From Aequoribacter fuscus (GTDB lineage Bacteria; Pseudomonadota; Gammaproteobacteria; Pseudomonadales; Halieaceae), in the NCBI RefSeq assembly GCF_009910365.1, contig NZ_CP036423.1, forward strand, positions 868,001 through 932,000: a stretch of DNA of 64,000 nt, written 5' to 3'. Numbering within the stretch: position 1 is the first letter of the stretch; each line of letters starts with the position of its first letter. The notes beneath the pieces were generated by a model. It was given only the letters and a program-made list of their open reading frames with translations. It did no database searches and was not told the origin of the DNA. Made by a program: the position numbers and the translations under genes. This document shows positions 18,523 through 26,490 of the stretch, piece after piece.

Positions 18523-19454
18523 TATTGTTCTCCTTGTTGGCCCTGCACGGACGCACGGTATTCACGTTCTAATTGATCGACTATGGTGGCAATAGTTTCT
18601 ACTCGAGTCGAGGCTCCAACGCCTTGTCCTGCGGCCCAAATATCCTTCCAACGTTTTGAATCGATCCCCGCCTCGGCAAAGTTAACGTTTGCCGCGCTTG
18701 GCATATTAGTGGGATCGTAGCCCGCGGCGATCAGACTGTCTTTTAGCCAGTTCGCTTTGACTCCGGTAATTGCATCGGAGGTCACGATATCGCCTATGTT
18801 AGATTCAGTCACCATCGATTTATAAGCGTCAACCGCCATACTCTCTTCAGACGCTATGAAGCGTGTGCCCATATAGACATAGTCAGCGCCTAGGATTTTG
18901 GCTGCATGAATAGCTTTGCCGCTGCCGATGGCGCCCGACAAGATGATGTCGCCATCAAAAAACCGACGTACTTCCTCAAGAAACGCAAAAGGTGATAAAA
19001 ACCCTGTGTGACCGCCAGCACCCGCACAAACCAGCGCCAAGCCATCGGCGCCCGCGGCGGCCGCTTTTTTGGCGAAGTCCAGGTTAATGACATCGGCATA
19101 CACCTTTCCACCGTAAGTGTGCACGGCATCTAGTGCGCCTTTTGGACTGCCTAGTGCGGTAATCACTACGGGTGCCTTGTACTTGACGGCCAAGGCTAGG
19201 TCGATTTCACGCCTCGGGTAGGTCGGGTGCATAATCAGGTTGATCGCCCAATTATGCTCAAAAGGTGTATCGGCCAACGCCTCGGTAACCTGAATTAACC
19301 ATTGCTCTAGCTGCTCGGGGGTGCGAGTATTTGGCGTCGGGAATGAGCCCATGATGCCAGCTTTGGCGCTTGCGATGACCATTTCAGGCCCCGATTGCAA
19401 GAACATGGGTGCTTGGATGATGGGTAGGCGCAGCTTAGGAGACTGATTGGACAT
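18522..19454 (-). CDS. Nitronate monooxygenase family (2-nitropropane dioxygenase-like) FMN protein
   Basis: A 310-residue TIM-barrel flavoprotein with 'PIIQAPMFLQSG' at the N-terminus and the FMN-phosphate-site region 'CAGAGGHTGFLSPF' and 'LSGAIGSGKAIHAAKILGADYVYMGTRF'. The family includes nitronate monooxygenases and FMN-dependent enoyl reductases; in thiolase operons it may serve as the latter. It is the first gene of the four-gene unit, separated by only 37 bases from the divergent tandem-HxlR gene, which likely regulates it. Confidence 0.87.
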   Translation of the reverse strand: MSNQSPKLRLPIIQAPMFLQSGPEMVIASAKAGIMGSFPTPNTRTPEQLEQWLIQVTEALADTPFEHNWAINLIMHPTYPRREIDLALAVKYKAPVVITALGSPKGALDAVHTYGGKVYADVINLDFAKKAAAAGADGLALVCAGAGGHTGFLSPFAFLEEVRRFFDGDIILSGAIGSGKAIHAAKILGADYVYMGTRFIASEESMAVDAYKSMVTESNIGDIVTSDAITGVKANWLKDSLIAAGYDPTNMPSAANVNFAEAGIDSKRWKDIWAAGQGVGASTRVETIATIVDQLEREYRASVQGQQGEQ

Positions 19455-19491
19455 GGTAAACCCTGCTTGTTTAATTGCATAATAAGACTGA

Positions 19492-20460
19492 ATGGGAAGT
19501 TATTCAATAGTGGCAGTAAAACCTACAGTAGCGGATTCCAGCGAATCGCGACGCAGTATCCAAACGAGAGCGAGCTCTATTAACCGCGCGCTCGATGAAG
19601 TCGGCGACATGTGGACCCTGTTAATACTTCAAGAGGTGTTCTGGGGTATTAACACTTTCGGTGAGATGCTAGCGGCCACCGGTGCATCTCGAGGCATCTT
19701 GTCTAACCGTCTTGCCTGGTTGCAAGACATTGGATGCATAAAAAAGAGTATTGATGGCGACGCGCGTAAACCTGTTTATCGATTGACCAAAAAGTCCATT
19801 GCCTTGTACAACAATGCGCTGATGGCAATTGTGTGGGAGCGTCGGTATTACAGTAACCCTGAATTAGATGCCATCGATCTTCATCATCAGCCGTGTGGAC
19901 ACTCGTTCTGGCCTGAATTTGTCTGTAAACAGTGTGCTCAAGAAGTTAGGTGGCAAGATATTGAATACCATGAGGGCCCTGGCGCAGGCCTTGATGTTCG
20001 CGAAATCAAAACTCGTCGTCGGGCCACTAAGACCATTGTCGATGAAGGGCAGGGGACTTCGCTGTACCGTAACCTTACCGAGTTACTGGGCGATCGTTGG
20101 ACCTCTAATATTATCGCCTTAGCCTACCATGGTTTCGTGAGGTTCGAAGAGTTCCACAAAGAACTACCCGTGGCGACGAATATTTTGTCGGATAGGCTAA
20201 AACTGCTGGTAGACAATGGGATCCTCTATAAAAAACCGTATCGCCCGTCGGTACTGCGCTATGAATACCACTTAACCGCTAAGGGTGCCGATTTGCTGCC
20301 ATACTTTATTACCCTGCTTCAGTGGGGCGACAACTGGTGCAGTCACGGTAACGGTCCGCCGATGCAATTGACCCACCGAATTTGTGGGGCGCCTTTACAG
20401 GGTGTTGTTCGGTGTGACCAATGTCATCACGAGATTGTTGCGAGCGAGGTCTCGTTTTAG
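19492..20460 (+). CDS. Tandem HxlR-type transcriptional regulator with two zinc-ribbon-like tails
   Basis: A 322-residue protein made of two HxlR winged helix-turn-helix units (about 29-118 and 188-282; 'GDMWTLLILQEVFWGINTFGEML' type and 'LGDRWTSNIIAL' type). Each is followed by a Cys/His cluster: His132, Cys135, Cys145, Cys148 and His295, Cys298, Cys308, Cys311. A GPGAG linker (162-166) joins the halves. HxlR proteins usually are ~110-residue homodimers; here one chain holds both halves. A GTG start at 19510 with GGAAG upstream is an alternative. It diverges from the nitronate monooxygenase-thiolase operon and precedes a carotenoid oxygenase gene; a paralogue lies at 60041-60988. Confidence 0.85.
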   Translation: MGSYSIVAVKPTVADSSESRRSIQTRASSINRALDEVGDMWTLLILQEVFWGINTFGEMLAATGASRGILSNRLAWLQDIGCIKKSIDGDARKPVYRLTKKSIALYNNALMAIVWERRYYSNPELDAIDLHHQPCGHSFWPEFVCKQCAQEVRWQDIEYHEGPGAGLDVREIKTRRRATKTIVDEGQGTSLYRNLTELLGDRWTSNIIALAYHGFVRFEEFHKELPVATNILSDRLKLLVDNGILYKKPYRPSVLRYEYHLTAKGADLLPYFITLLQWGDNWCSHGNGPPMQLTHRICGAPLQGVVRCDQCHHEIVASEVSF

Positions 20461-20521
20461 CGGCCCCTGTTTTGTTACCTGAGCTCCAAAAGGCTTGATC
20501 TGTGCCAAATTTGATAGCTTG

Positions 20522-20527
20522 TATAAT
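20522..20527 (+). promoter_or_regulatory. Possible -10 element for the carotenoid oxygenase gene
   Basis: A perfect TATAAT hexamer lies 55 bases before the chosen start. No well-spaced -35 hexamer is visible (TTGATC is 21 bases away), so transcription may need an activator or start elsewhere. Confidence 0.3.
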
Positions 20528-20581
20528 TGAACTGTTTTGCGTTAAGGTTGCTGTTCGAACTTAGAGTATGTGAGGTTTACT

Positions 20582-22027
20582 ATGGGTAAGCGTTTTGATG
20601 AGGCGCCCTTCGGGATTGATCATGGACCCTATTTGACGGGGGCATACGCTCCGGTTTTTGATGAAAAAGTCCTTGAAAATCTTGAGGTTGAAGGTGAGAT
20701 CCCTGCCGATTTGAACGGCGTCTACCTGCGTAATGGACCCGATCAGCGCTTTGAGCCAAAAGCCATGCATCATCCTTTTGATGGCGATGGCATGTTATTT
20801 AACGCCCATTTTGATAATGGCAAAGTTACTATCCGCAACAAGTGGGTTCGTACTGAGGGCTGGCAAAAGGAAGATCAATCTGGGGGCTCTGAGTACTGGG
20901 GTATAATGTCGTCGCTGAAAGAATCACAAACTCAGCCGATGAAAGATACCGCTAACACCGATGTCATCGGTCATGCAGGCGTAGCGGTTGCCACTTGGTA
21001 CTTGGCCGGCGAACCCTATTTGGTTGACCCCATTACCCTAGAGACTTTGGGCCCTGCGCCTTACACGGCGGCACCGGGTTATGGCTTTTCAGCGCACCCT
21101 AAAGTCGATGAGGTCAGCGAAGAATTGCTCTACTTCGATTATTTTCATGAGGCGCCTCACATGGCCTATGGCGTGGTAGGCCCAGACAAGCAGTTAAAGC
21201 ACCACGTTGAAATTCCCCTGCCAGGCAATCGTTTACCGCACGACATGGCGATAACTGAACATTACTCTATCTTGCATGATTTACCGGTTTGGCATTGCGA
21301 AGAAGCTTACGCAGCCGGTCGCCACAAAATACTTTTCAATGCCGACACTCCGGCTCGTTTTGGCGTGATCCCGCGTTACGGTAAAACTGAAGAGCTTAAG
21401 TGGTTTGAGTTTTCACCGTGCTTTTTGTATCACGTAGTGAACTCGTGGGAAGAAGGCGATGAGATTGTGATGGTGGCCTGTCGGTTCATGCCCGTCATCA
21501 ACGAGGACGGCGCCATTGACGAAGCGCGCACGGCAAAAAATATTGCCGAGTTACGTATGGATGCGCGCCTGTGGGAATACCGTATGAATTTGGCAACGGG
21601 TGAGGGTAAAGAAAAATGTTTAAACCCTGACCTCAACGTCGAGTTTCCATCCTTCGACAGCAGTCGTACCGGGCGTTTTACCCAGTGGGGCTATTTGGTT
21701 GACCACGATCCCGACACGCTGCATTGGACCGGTATCCGCAAGTTCAATACGACGACTGGGGAATGCGTGGGTTCTTGGACAGATGACCCCATTCACGCCT
21801 GGTATAATGAGCCTTGGTTTGCGCCTGCCGACAACCCCGAGAGCGAGGATCATGGTTATGTCGTCACTTTCGTCTGGAATGATCTCACCAAAGAGCAGCA
21901 ACTGCAGATATTCGACGCGCGCGATATCAGCAAAGGTCCCATTGCTCGGGTCAAAATGCCCATCCGCGTGCCACAAGGGTTTCACGCCTGTTGGATGGCA
22001 GCCAATCGCATAGGCAACGCGGCCTAG
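20582..22027 (+). CDS. Carotenoid oxygenase family protein (RPE65/lignostilbene dioxygenase family), four-His iron site intact
   Basis: A 481-residue seven-bladed propeller enzyme that cleaves a carbon-carbon double bond with Fe(II) and O2. All four iron ligands are visible: His172 ('SAHPKVD'), His220 ('LPHDMAIT'), His284 ('LYHVVNSWE') and His468 ('GFHACWMA'); 'HPFDGDGM' near residue 64 is also typical. Substrates in the family range from carotenoids and apocarotenals to stilbenes; which applies is not visible. The Met at 20582 follows GTGAGGT and is preferred over 20570. It follows the tandem-HxlR gene in the same direction with a 121-base gap holding a TATAAT. Confidence 0.9.
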   Translation: MGKRFDEAPFGIDHGPYLTGAYAPVFDEKVLENLEVEGEIPADLNGVYLRNGPDQRFEPKAMHHPFDGDGMLFNAHFDNGKVTIRNKWVRTEGWQKEDQSGGSEYWGIMSSLKESQTQPMKDTANTDVIGHAGVAVATWYLAGEPYLVDPITLETLGPAPYTAAPGYGFSAHPKVDEVSEELLYFDYFHEAPHMAYGVVGPDKQLKHHVEIPLPGNRLPHDMAITEHYSILHDLPVWHCEEAYAAGRHKILFNADTPARFGVIPRYGKTEELKWFEFSPCFLYHVVNSWEEGDEIVMVACRFMPVINEDGAIDEARTAKNIAELRMDARLWEYRMNLATGEGKEKCLNPDLNVEFPSFDSSRTGRFTQWGYLVDHDPDTLHWTGIRKFNTTTGECVGSWTDDPIHAWYNEPWFAPADNPESEDHGYVVTFVWNDLTKEQQLQIFDARDISKGPIARVKMPIRVPQGFHACWMAANRIGNAA

Positions 22028-22115
22028 GTGATTGGGTCAGCAGGGAACGCTGTTTTAACTTGGCTCGGTAAGCGGTTTAGTTTAGCGTAGCGGCTTTTCC
22101 TAAGCTGCTTAACCT

Positions 22116-22781
22116 ATGCTCGATTTGCTTAGCCAACATCTACAATCTCGAATTCCTGGGGCGATCCTGAGCTGGCAATGTCCACCTCAAACGCCCGACT
22201 TACCCCTTTTGTTAATCAGCGAGGATTACCCCCGCGAAGGGCTGCCTTATGAGGTAGCGCAGGCGCTAATGGATAATCCGCCCTACTGGTGCTTTTGCTG
22301 GGCCAGCGGGCAGGTGTTAGCCCGGTATGTGTTGGAACATCCTGAAATCGTAAAGGATCAAACGGTCATCGATTTTGGTGCCGGTTGCGGCATTGTGGCT
22401 ATTGCTGCAGCGCTAGCCGGTGCTCGGCGGGTTGTCGCTTGCGACCTAGATCCTAATGCGCTTGCCGCGTGCGAAGTAAATGCTGAACGCAATGGGGTGA
22501 ATCTAGAGTACAGCGGCGATGTGTCTGATTTGCTTGTTGATGCCAGCATGACCTCGGCAATTATTACGGTAGCCGATGTCTTTTACGACCGCAATAATTT
22601 GCCCTTGCTCGACAAATTTAACGCTTTTTTTAAACAGGTTTTAGTCGCCGACTCGCGTCTAAAGGGTATGCCTTTGCCGGGCTTGCGGGTCTTGGGTGTT
22701 GAAGCCAGTCATACGGTGCCTGATTTGGACGAGTCAATTGAATTTAACCGCGTGACTTTGTATCGAACGGTAGAGCCTTGA
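22116..22781 (+). CDS. Class I SAM-dependent methyltransferase, ETFB-lysine/PrmA-like
   Basis: A 221-residue methyltransferase: '[17 protein letters not shown]' upstream of the SAM site, motif I '[20 protein letters not shown]', '[21 protein letters not shown]' and a motif IV 'TVADVFYD' (in place of DxxY). This layout fits the METTL20/ETFB-lysine methyltransferase and PrmA-related family of protein methyltransferases. It stands alone, convergent with yjbQ two bases away. The target protein is not evident from the context. Confidence 0.8.
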   Translation: MLDLLSQHLQSRIPGAILSWQCPPQTPDLPLLLISEDYPREGLPYEVAQALMDNPPYWCFCWASGQVLARYVLEHPEIVKDQTVIDFGAGCGIVAIAAALAGARRVVACDLDPNALAACEVNAERNGVNLEYSGDVSDLLVDASMTSAIITVADVFYDRNNLPLLDKFNAFFKQVLVADSRLKGMPLPGLRVLGVEASHTVPDLDESIEFNRVTLYRTVEP

Positions 22782-22783
22782 TG

Positions 22784-23209
22784 TTACAGGGTCTGACCCT
22801 GAAGCGTCAGTACCAATGTTCGACTACCGCCCTGGTCGCGGTGTTCGCACAAATAAATACCCTGCCATGTGCCCAAAGTTAATTGCCCGTTGCGGATGGG
22901 GATGGTGAGTTCTGGTCCTAATAAACTCGACTTGATGTGAGCCGGTAAGTCATCGCTGCCCTCGAGCGTATGTTCGTAGTAGGGGGCGTTCTCAGGCACT
23001 AGCCGGTCAAATACCTGCTCGAAATCACTTCGTACTGTAGGGTCGGCGTTCTCGTTAATGGTGAGTGACGCTGATGTGTGCTTGATGAAGACGTGCAGTA
23101 GACCCATATGCATCTGCCGCAGTGGTTCAAGTGCCTGTTCTATATCTCGAGTGATCAGGTGGAACCCGCGGATTCGAGGTCGTAATCTAAGTTCTGTTTG
23201 ATACCACAT
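22784..23209 (-). CDS. yjbQ: YjbQ family protein (UPF0047, secondary thiamine-phosphate synthase-like)
   Basis: A 141-residue single-domain protein with the family signature: 'GLLHVFIKHTSASLTINENADP' and 'LGTWQGIYLCEHRD' containing the conserved His and Glu residues of a presumed metal site. E. coli YjbQ has weak thiamine phosphate synthase activity; the physiological role is unsettled. An AAAGGT ribosome site precedes the start. Monocistronic, converging on the methyltransferase gene. Confidence 0.9.
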   Translation of the reverse strand: MWYQTELRLRPRIRGFHLITRDIEQALEPLRQMHMGLLHVFIKHTSASLTINENADPTVRSDFEQVFDRLVPENAPYYEHTLEGSDDLPAHIKSSLLGPELTIPIRNGQLTLGTWQGIYLCEHRDQGGSRTLVLTLQGQTL

Positions 23210-23407
23210 TGGCAGACCTTTTCTAGTATGGGATGGTGCTTATCGCCTTGAAATAGTAACTCCTGCTGCGCGCTTATCAACCATTGCAGAGCTTTCGCGT
23301 GATTTCACAATTGAGGCCTGGTTTGCATTATCGTCTGCTCGCGTGGGGTTATCTCACTGATATGACTCAAAAAGTATAAGGTTAGCACCACTAATTCTTA
23401 GTCACGG

Positions 23408-23447
23408 GTGGTCAATTGTTGATCACTTAGCTATAGTGCGCGCGCAC
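23408..23447. promoter_or_regulatory. Two palindromes over the probable fpr promoter
   Basis: A 19-base near-perfect dyad (arms GTGGTCAA and TTGATCAC around TTG; 23408-23426) lies just before a TATAGT -10-like hexamer (23432-23437), which itself runs into a perfect 12-base palindrome of alternating GC steps (23436-23447). The first dyad covers the -35 position, where a repressor or redox regulator could act. No specific regulator is recognised. Confidence 0.4.
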
Positions 23448-23477
23448 GAACAATACACCGACTGATAGGGCAGACAA

Positions 23478-24251
23478 ATGGCCGCAACCTCACCCGTAAC
23501 CGTCACTGAAGTTACCCATTGGAACGATAAGTTATTTAGCTTTAAAACCGAACGCGCACGCGAGTTTCGGTTTGAAACGGGCCAATTCGTTATGATCGGT
23601 CTTGAGATTAACGGTAAACCCATACTCCGTGCTTATTCGATTGCCAGTGCGAGTTACGATGATCACCTCGAGTTTTTAAGCATCAAAGTGCCCGACGGCC
23701 CATTAACGTCTCATTTGTGCAATATCAAAGCTGGCGATCAAATCTTGCTCGGTAAAAAACCAGTCGGCTCGCTGTTGCTGGCGGACTTAAACCCTGGGCG
23801 AAATCTATTTCTGTTCTCGACCGGCACGGGTTTGGCGCCATTTATGTCAATTATTCGAGATCCTGCCGCCTACGAACGCTACGAGCACGTGGTTGTGCTG
23901 CACGGAGTGCGTCGTGTGTCAGATTTGGCCTACAGAGAATACATTACCAAGGACCTAATGGAGCACGAGTTTCTGGGTGAATACACCAGCAAACAGCTTC
24001 TGTATTACCCCGTTGTCTCGCGTGAACCTTTCGAGCGCGGTGGGCGTATCACCGACCTAACCCGTTCAGGCACAATGTGCGAGGAATTGGGGCTGCCTCC
24101 CATTGACCCGGCACACGATCGCGCCATGATTTGTGGCAGTATGGAAATGTTGAAAGATACGTCGGCTATGCTTGATGAGATGGGACTACAGATTTCGCCC
24201 AACCAAGGTACGATTGGCGATTACGTGATCGAGCGCGCTTTTGTCGGCTAA
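23478..24251 (+). CDS. fpr: Ferredoxin-NADP+ reductase
   Basis: A 257-residue FAD enzyme moving electrons between NADPH and ferredoxin or flavodoxin. The FAD-binding 'RAYSIAS' motif, 'DGPLTSHL', NADP-binding 'FSTGTGLAPFMSIIRD' and C-terminal 'GDYVIERAFVG' are those of the bacterial Fpr subclass; E. coli Fpr is similar in length. It is monocistronic with a strong terminator 27 bases downstream and an unusual palindromic promoter region. Confidence 0.95.
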   Translation: MAATSPVTVTEVTHWNDKLFSFKTERAREFRFETGQFVMIGLEINGKPILRAYSIASASYDDHLEFLSIKVPDGPLTSHLCNIKAGDQILLGKKPVGSLLLADLNPGRNLFLFSTGTGLAPFMSIIRDPAAYERYEHVVVLHGVRRVSDLAYREYITKDLMEHEFLGEYTSKQLLYYPVVSREPFERGGRITDLTRSGTMCEELGLPPIDPAHDRAMICGSMEMLKDTSAMLDEMGLQISPNQGTIGDYVIERAFVG

Positions 24252-24278
24252 TCTTTACTTCGCTGGCAGACAATTTCC

Positions 24279-24302
24279 AAAGAGCCCCGAGGGGCTCTTT
24301 TG
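24279..24302. terminator. Rho-independent terminator after fpr, bidirectional
   Basis: Perfect hairpin AAAGAGCCCC-GA-GGGGCTCTTT followed by T residues on the plus strand and matching A residues upstream, so it can stop both fpr and the convergent DUF1214-type gene ending at 24313. Confidence 0.85.
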
Positions 24303-24312
24303 CGTTTAGCCC

Positions 24313-25545
24313 CTACGGCGCCCAGCGGCGCTGGATATGTTGACGCCTTTTTGTGCGCGCTTGCTCTCTATCCTGTGCTGTTGCTAATGCTGTGTCCTCG
24401 GGCAGCAATGCTGTCAGCTCGTTTAGCTTGACCAAGGTCGCCGTGGGCGTAGGTGATGAAGTGGTGTTCTGAAAACGATACATTACCGACCCCTCATTAT
24501 GACCACCGGTATCCAGCCAATTCAGAATACCGGGGTCTTGCTTGGCAATCACCAAACGAATGATGCCATCGCTGTCAGTATGAGCCTGAAAGCTGTTGAT
24601 ACTGCCAAACCCAGTAATGTATTCGATCGACTCCCACCAATAGTTTCCTAATTGAAAGCTCCACATTTGGGCTTTAGGCGGCTCTAACTCAATGAGCAAG
24701 GCTTCGTCATCGGCAATATCAAACCACCCATCCCCGTAAGCGTTATTGCTCAAGCCTTGTTGGTTACCGACTAACAAGCGCAACTGATTCTTGAGTTGAC
24801 TGCGGCTATTTTGAACCCAGCCATTCCAGAATGGCGCGCGACGCTCAAAGCGTTTGGCAATGGCCTGCATTAATTCTGCGGACTTCTCCATCGTCATGGG
24901 TGGGGGTGGGTGTGCAGTATCTAGGCGTTCAAGTAAGAAGGTAGACGGAGCCTCGTTGGGCCAATCACCGAAATATTCGCGAATCAGTAGCCGATTGCTG
25001 GTGGGTTGTAATTGCAAGAATGGACCTTGCCACTCTTCTGGTTTGGATAAGCCGATCACGAGCTCGAATTCACCGCTTGCGTTGGTTTGCAGTTGGGTTT
25101 GGTCAATAGAGGCATAAGATTTAAAGGTATCGGCAGACATGACCGACTGAATGCTTGTGATTTGTGCAGAGCCTAGCGTACCGCTCAAGCGATACAGGCC
25201 CGAGCTTTCGATAGCCGCGCCTTGATATTTCGCTTCAGAGGAGTCCAAACCCCATTTGTGGATGGTCGTTGCACCAACACGCAAGAGCGGTGTGTCGATT
25301 CGATACTCATCAAACTCTTGTGCGATAGCGGCACTGAGTTGTTGAACCAAATATAGGTTGGCTTCTGCCGCGTCGATATCGTCGCGCGTCGAGCTTTGCT
25401 CTAAGATTTGAGTACCTGCTTGCTGCAAAGCACTGGTGAATGCGGTCCATTCCTCAATGATCAGTGACGTACTCGAGTCGGGTGATTGCGCTCCTGTGCT
25501 ATTGGCAACCGTCAACGCTAAGACCAGCAAGGCGATTCTACGCAT
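24313..25545 (-). CDS. Secreted DUF1214-type protein
   Basis: A 410-residue protein with a signal peptide (about 1-19, ending STGAQ). The C-terminal region has 'EALLIELEPPKAQMWSFQLGNYWWES', 'DPGILNWLDTGGHNEG' and a 'LPEDT' tail, which match the C-terminal half of the sulfotransferase fusion at 44351-46855 ('EALIVEMTVP...FQLANLWGES', 'DPGVANWLDTTGHKEG'). This belongs to the DUF1254/DUF1214-type group, of unknown function. It lies 62 bases after a TetR gene on the same strand, so it may be co-transcribed with or controlled by it. Confidence 0.7.
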   Translation of the reverse strand: MRRIALLVLALTVANSTGAQSPDSSTSLIIEEWTAFTSALQQAGTQILEQSSTRDDIDAAEANLYLVQQLSAAIAQEFDEYRIDTPLLRVGATTIHKWGLDSSEAKYQGAAIESSGLYRLSGTLGSAQITSIQSVMSADTFKSYASIDQTQLQTNASGEFELVIGLSKPEEWQGPFLQLQPTSNRLLIREYFGDWPNEAPSTFLLERLDTAHPPPPMTMEKSAELMQAIAKRFERRAPFWNGWVQNSRSQLKNQLRLLVGNQQGLSNNAYGDGWFDIADDEALLIELEPPKAQMWSFQLGNYWWESIEYITGFGSINSFQAHTDSDGIIRLVIAKQDPGILNWLDTGGHNEGSVMYRFQNTTSSPTPTATLVKLNELTALLPEDTALATAQDREQARTKRRQHIQRRWAP

Positions 25546-25607
25546 ATCGTTATCCTTATTCTGAGTTCTGATGTGGTGCAGAGCTGCATATGTGAGTGTG
25601 CCGTCGC

Positions 25608-26273
25608 TTACCTCCTGAGTTGAAACTCAATGCCGTTAAGCAACAAATTTAGGCTTTGTTCAAAGAGTTGATCAATGTCGCTAGATCCAATTTTCTCGAC
25701 GAAATCCATTGATGTTATTGGGTGCGACCGTTTTTCATCTGCCGCTTCGCGCATGGAATCAATAGGTGGTTTGGTGTTGATTGAATCGTCATGCTCTATC
25801 TCGATCAGCACCAGTCCAGCGACACCCCGAATGTAGCTTTGCGCCAAGTTGATTTTTACCGGTTCATCAATGCCCAATTTCTCGAACACGGTCCAGACTG
25901 GCTCGATGACTCTAAACCAAGCAGTGGGGATATGCTGGCTCATTTTCAGCATCATGGTCGCATGTGGAAAGGTTCGATGATTGGCTCTAACAACAAAAGC
26001 CCAGGCTTTTAATGTGTCCCGCCATGAGGCATCACTGGGTATTTTGTCGAGCTCAACGCGCGAAGCCACCTCCTCTGCGGCATATCGCAGTAGATCGTCT
26101 TGGCCGGAAAAGTACACGTAAATGGCAGCGGGAGTCACGCCAAGTTCTTGCGCGAGTTTTCGGACGCTGAAGTTCTCGGGGTTTGAAGAATTTAATAGGC
26201 TAAGTGTTTTCTCGATAATTTTTTCCCGAGAAAGATTTGGCCTGCGCCCCCGTTTTGATTGTTGTGCCTGCAT
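25608..26273 (-). CDS. TetR/AcrR-family transcriptional regulator
   Basis: A 221-residue regulator with N-terminal helix-turn-helix 'FSVRKLAQELGVTPAAIYVYFSGQDDLLRYA' at about 37-68 and an all-helical ligand domain after it. It sits upstream of the DUF1214-type gene and diverges from the D-aminoacylase/Coq4-like operon; either or both could be targets. A TTAAC-GGT-GTTAA dyad in the divergent gap is a plausible operator. Confidence 0.87.
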   Translation of the reverse strand: MQAQQSKRGRRPNLSREKIIEKTLSLLNSSNPENFSVRKLAQELGVTPAAIYVYFSGQDDLLRYAAEEVASRVELDKIPSDASWRDTLKAWAFVVRANHRTFPHATMMLKMSQHIPTAWFRVIEPVWTVFEKLGIDEPVKINLAQSYIRGVAGLVLIEIEHDDSINTKPPIDSMREAADEKRSHPITSMDFVEKIGSSDIDQLFEQSLNLLLNGIEFQLRR

Positions 26274-26421
26274 ACTTCGCGATCTTTGTTTGTCTAGGCG
26301 CAGTTTACAGCGTCGGCGGCTCTAGGCAAATTGTGTCGAATACGAGACGCACTTTTGATGTCCAAATGACCTATAAAATTTTGCCGCTCAGGCTTGACCG
26401 AATTGTCCCTCCAGTTATAAC

Positions 26422-26434
26422 TTAACGGTGTTAA
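26422..26434. promoter_or_regulatory. Candidate TetR operator
   Basis: Perfect inverted repeat TTAAC-GGT-GTTAA about 57 bases before the amidohydrolase start in the 217-base gap between it and the divergent TetR gene. The symmetry and position fit a TetR-family operator; no footprint is known. Confidence 0.4.
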
Positions 26435-26490
26435 CTAAATAACAAAACGCTCAAATTATCACAATAAAGCGCATACAAGAGGGAAGATCT

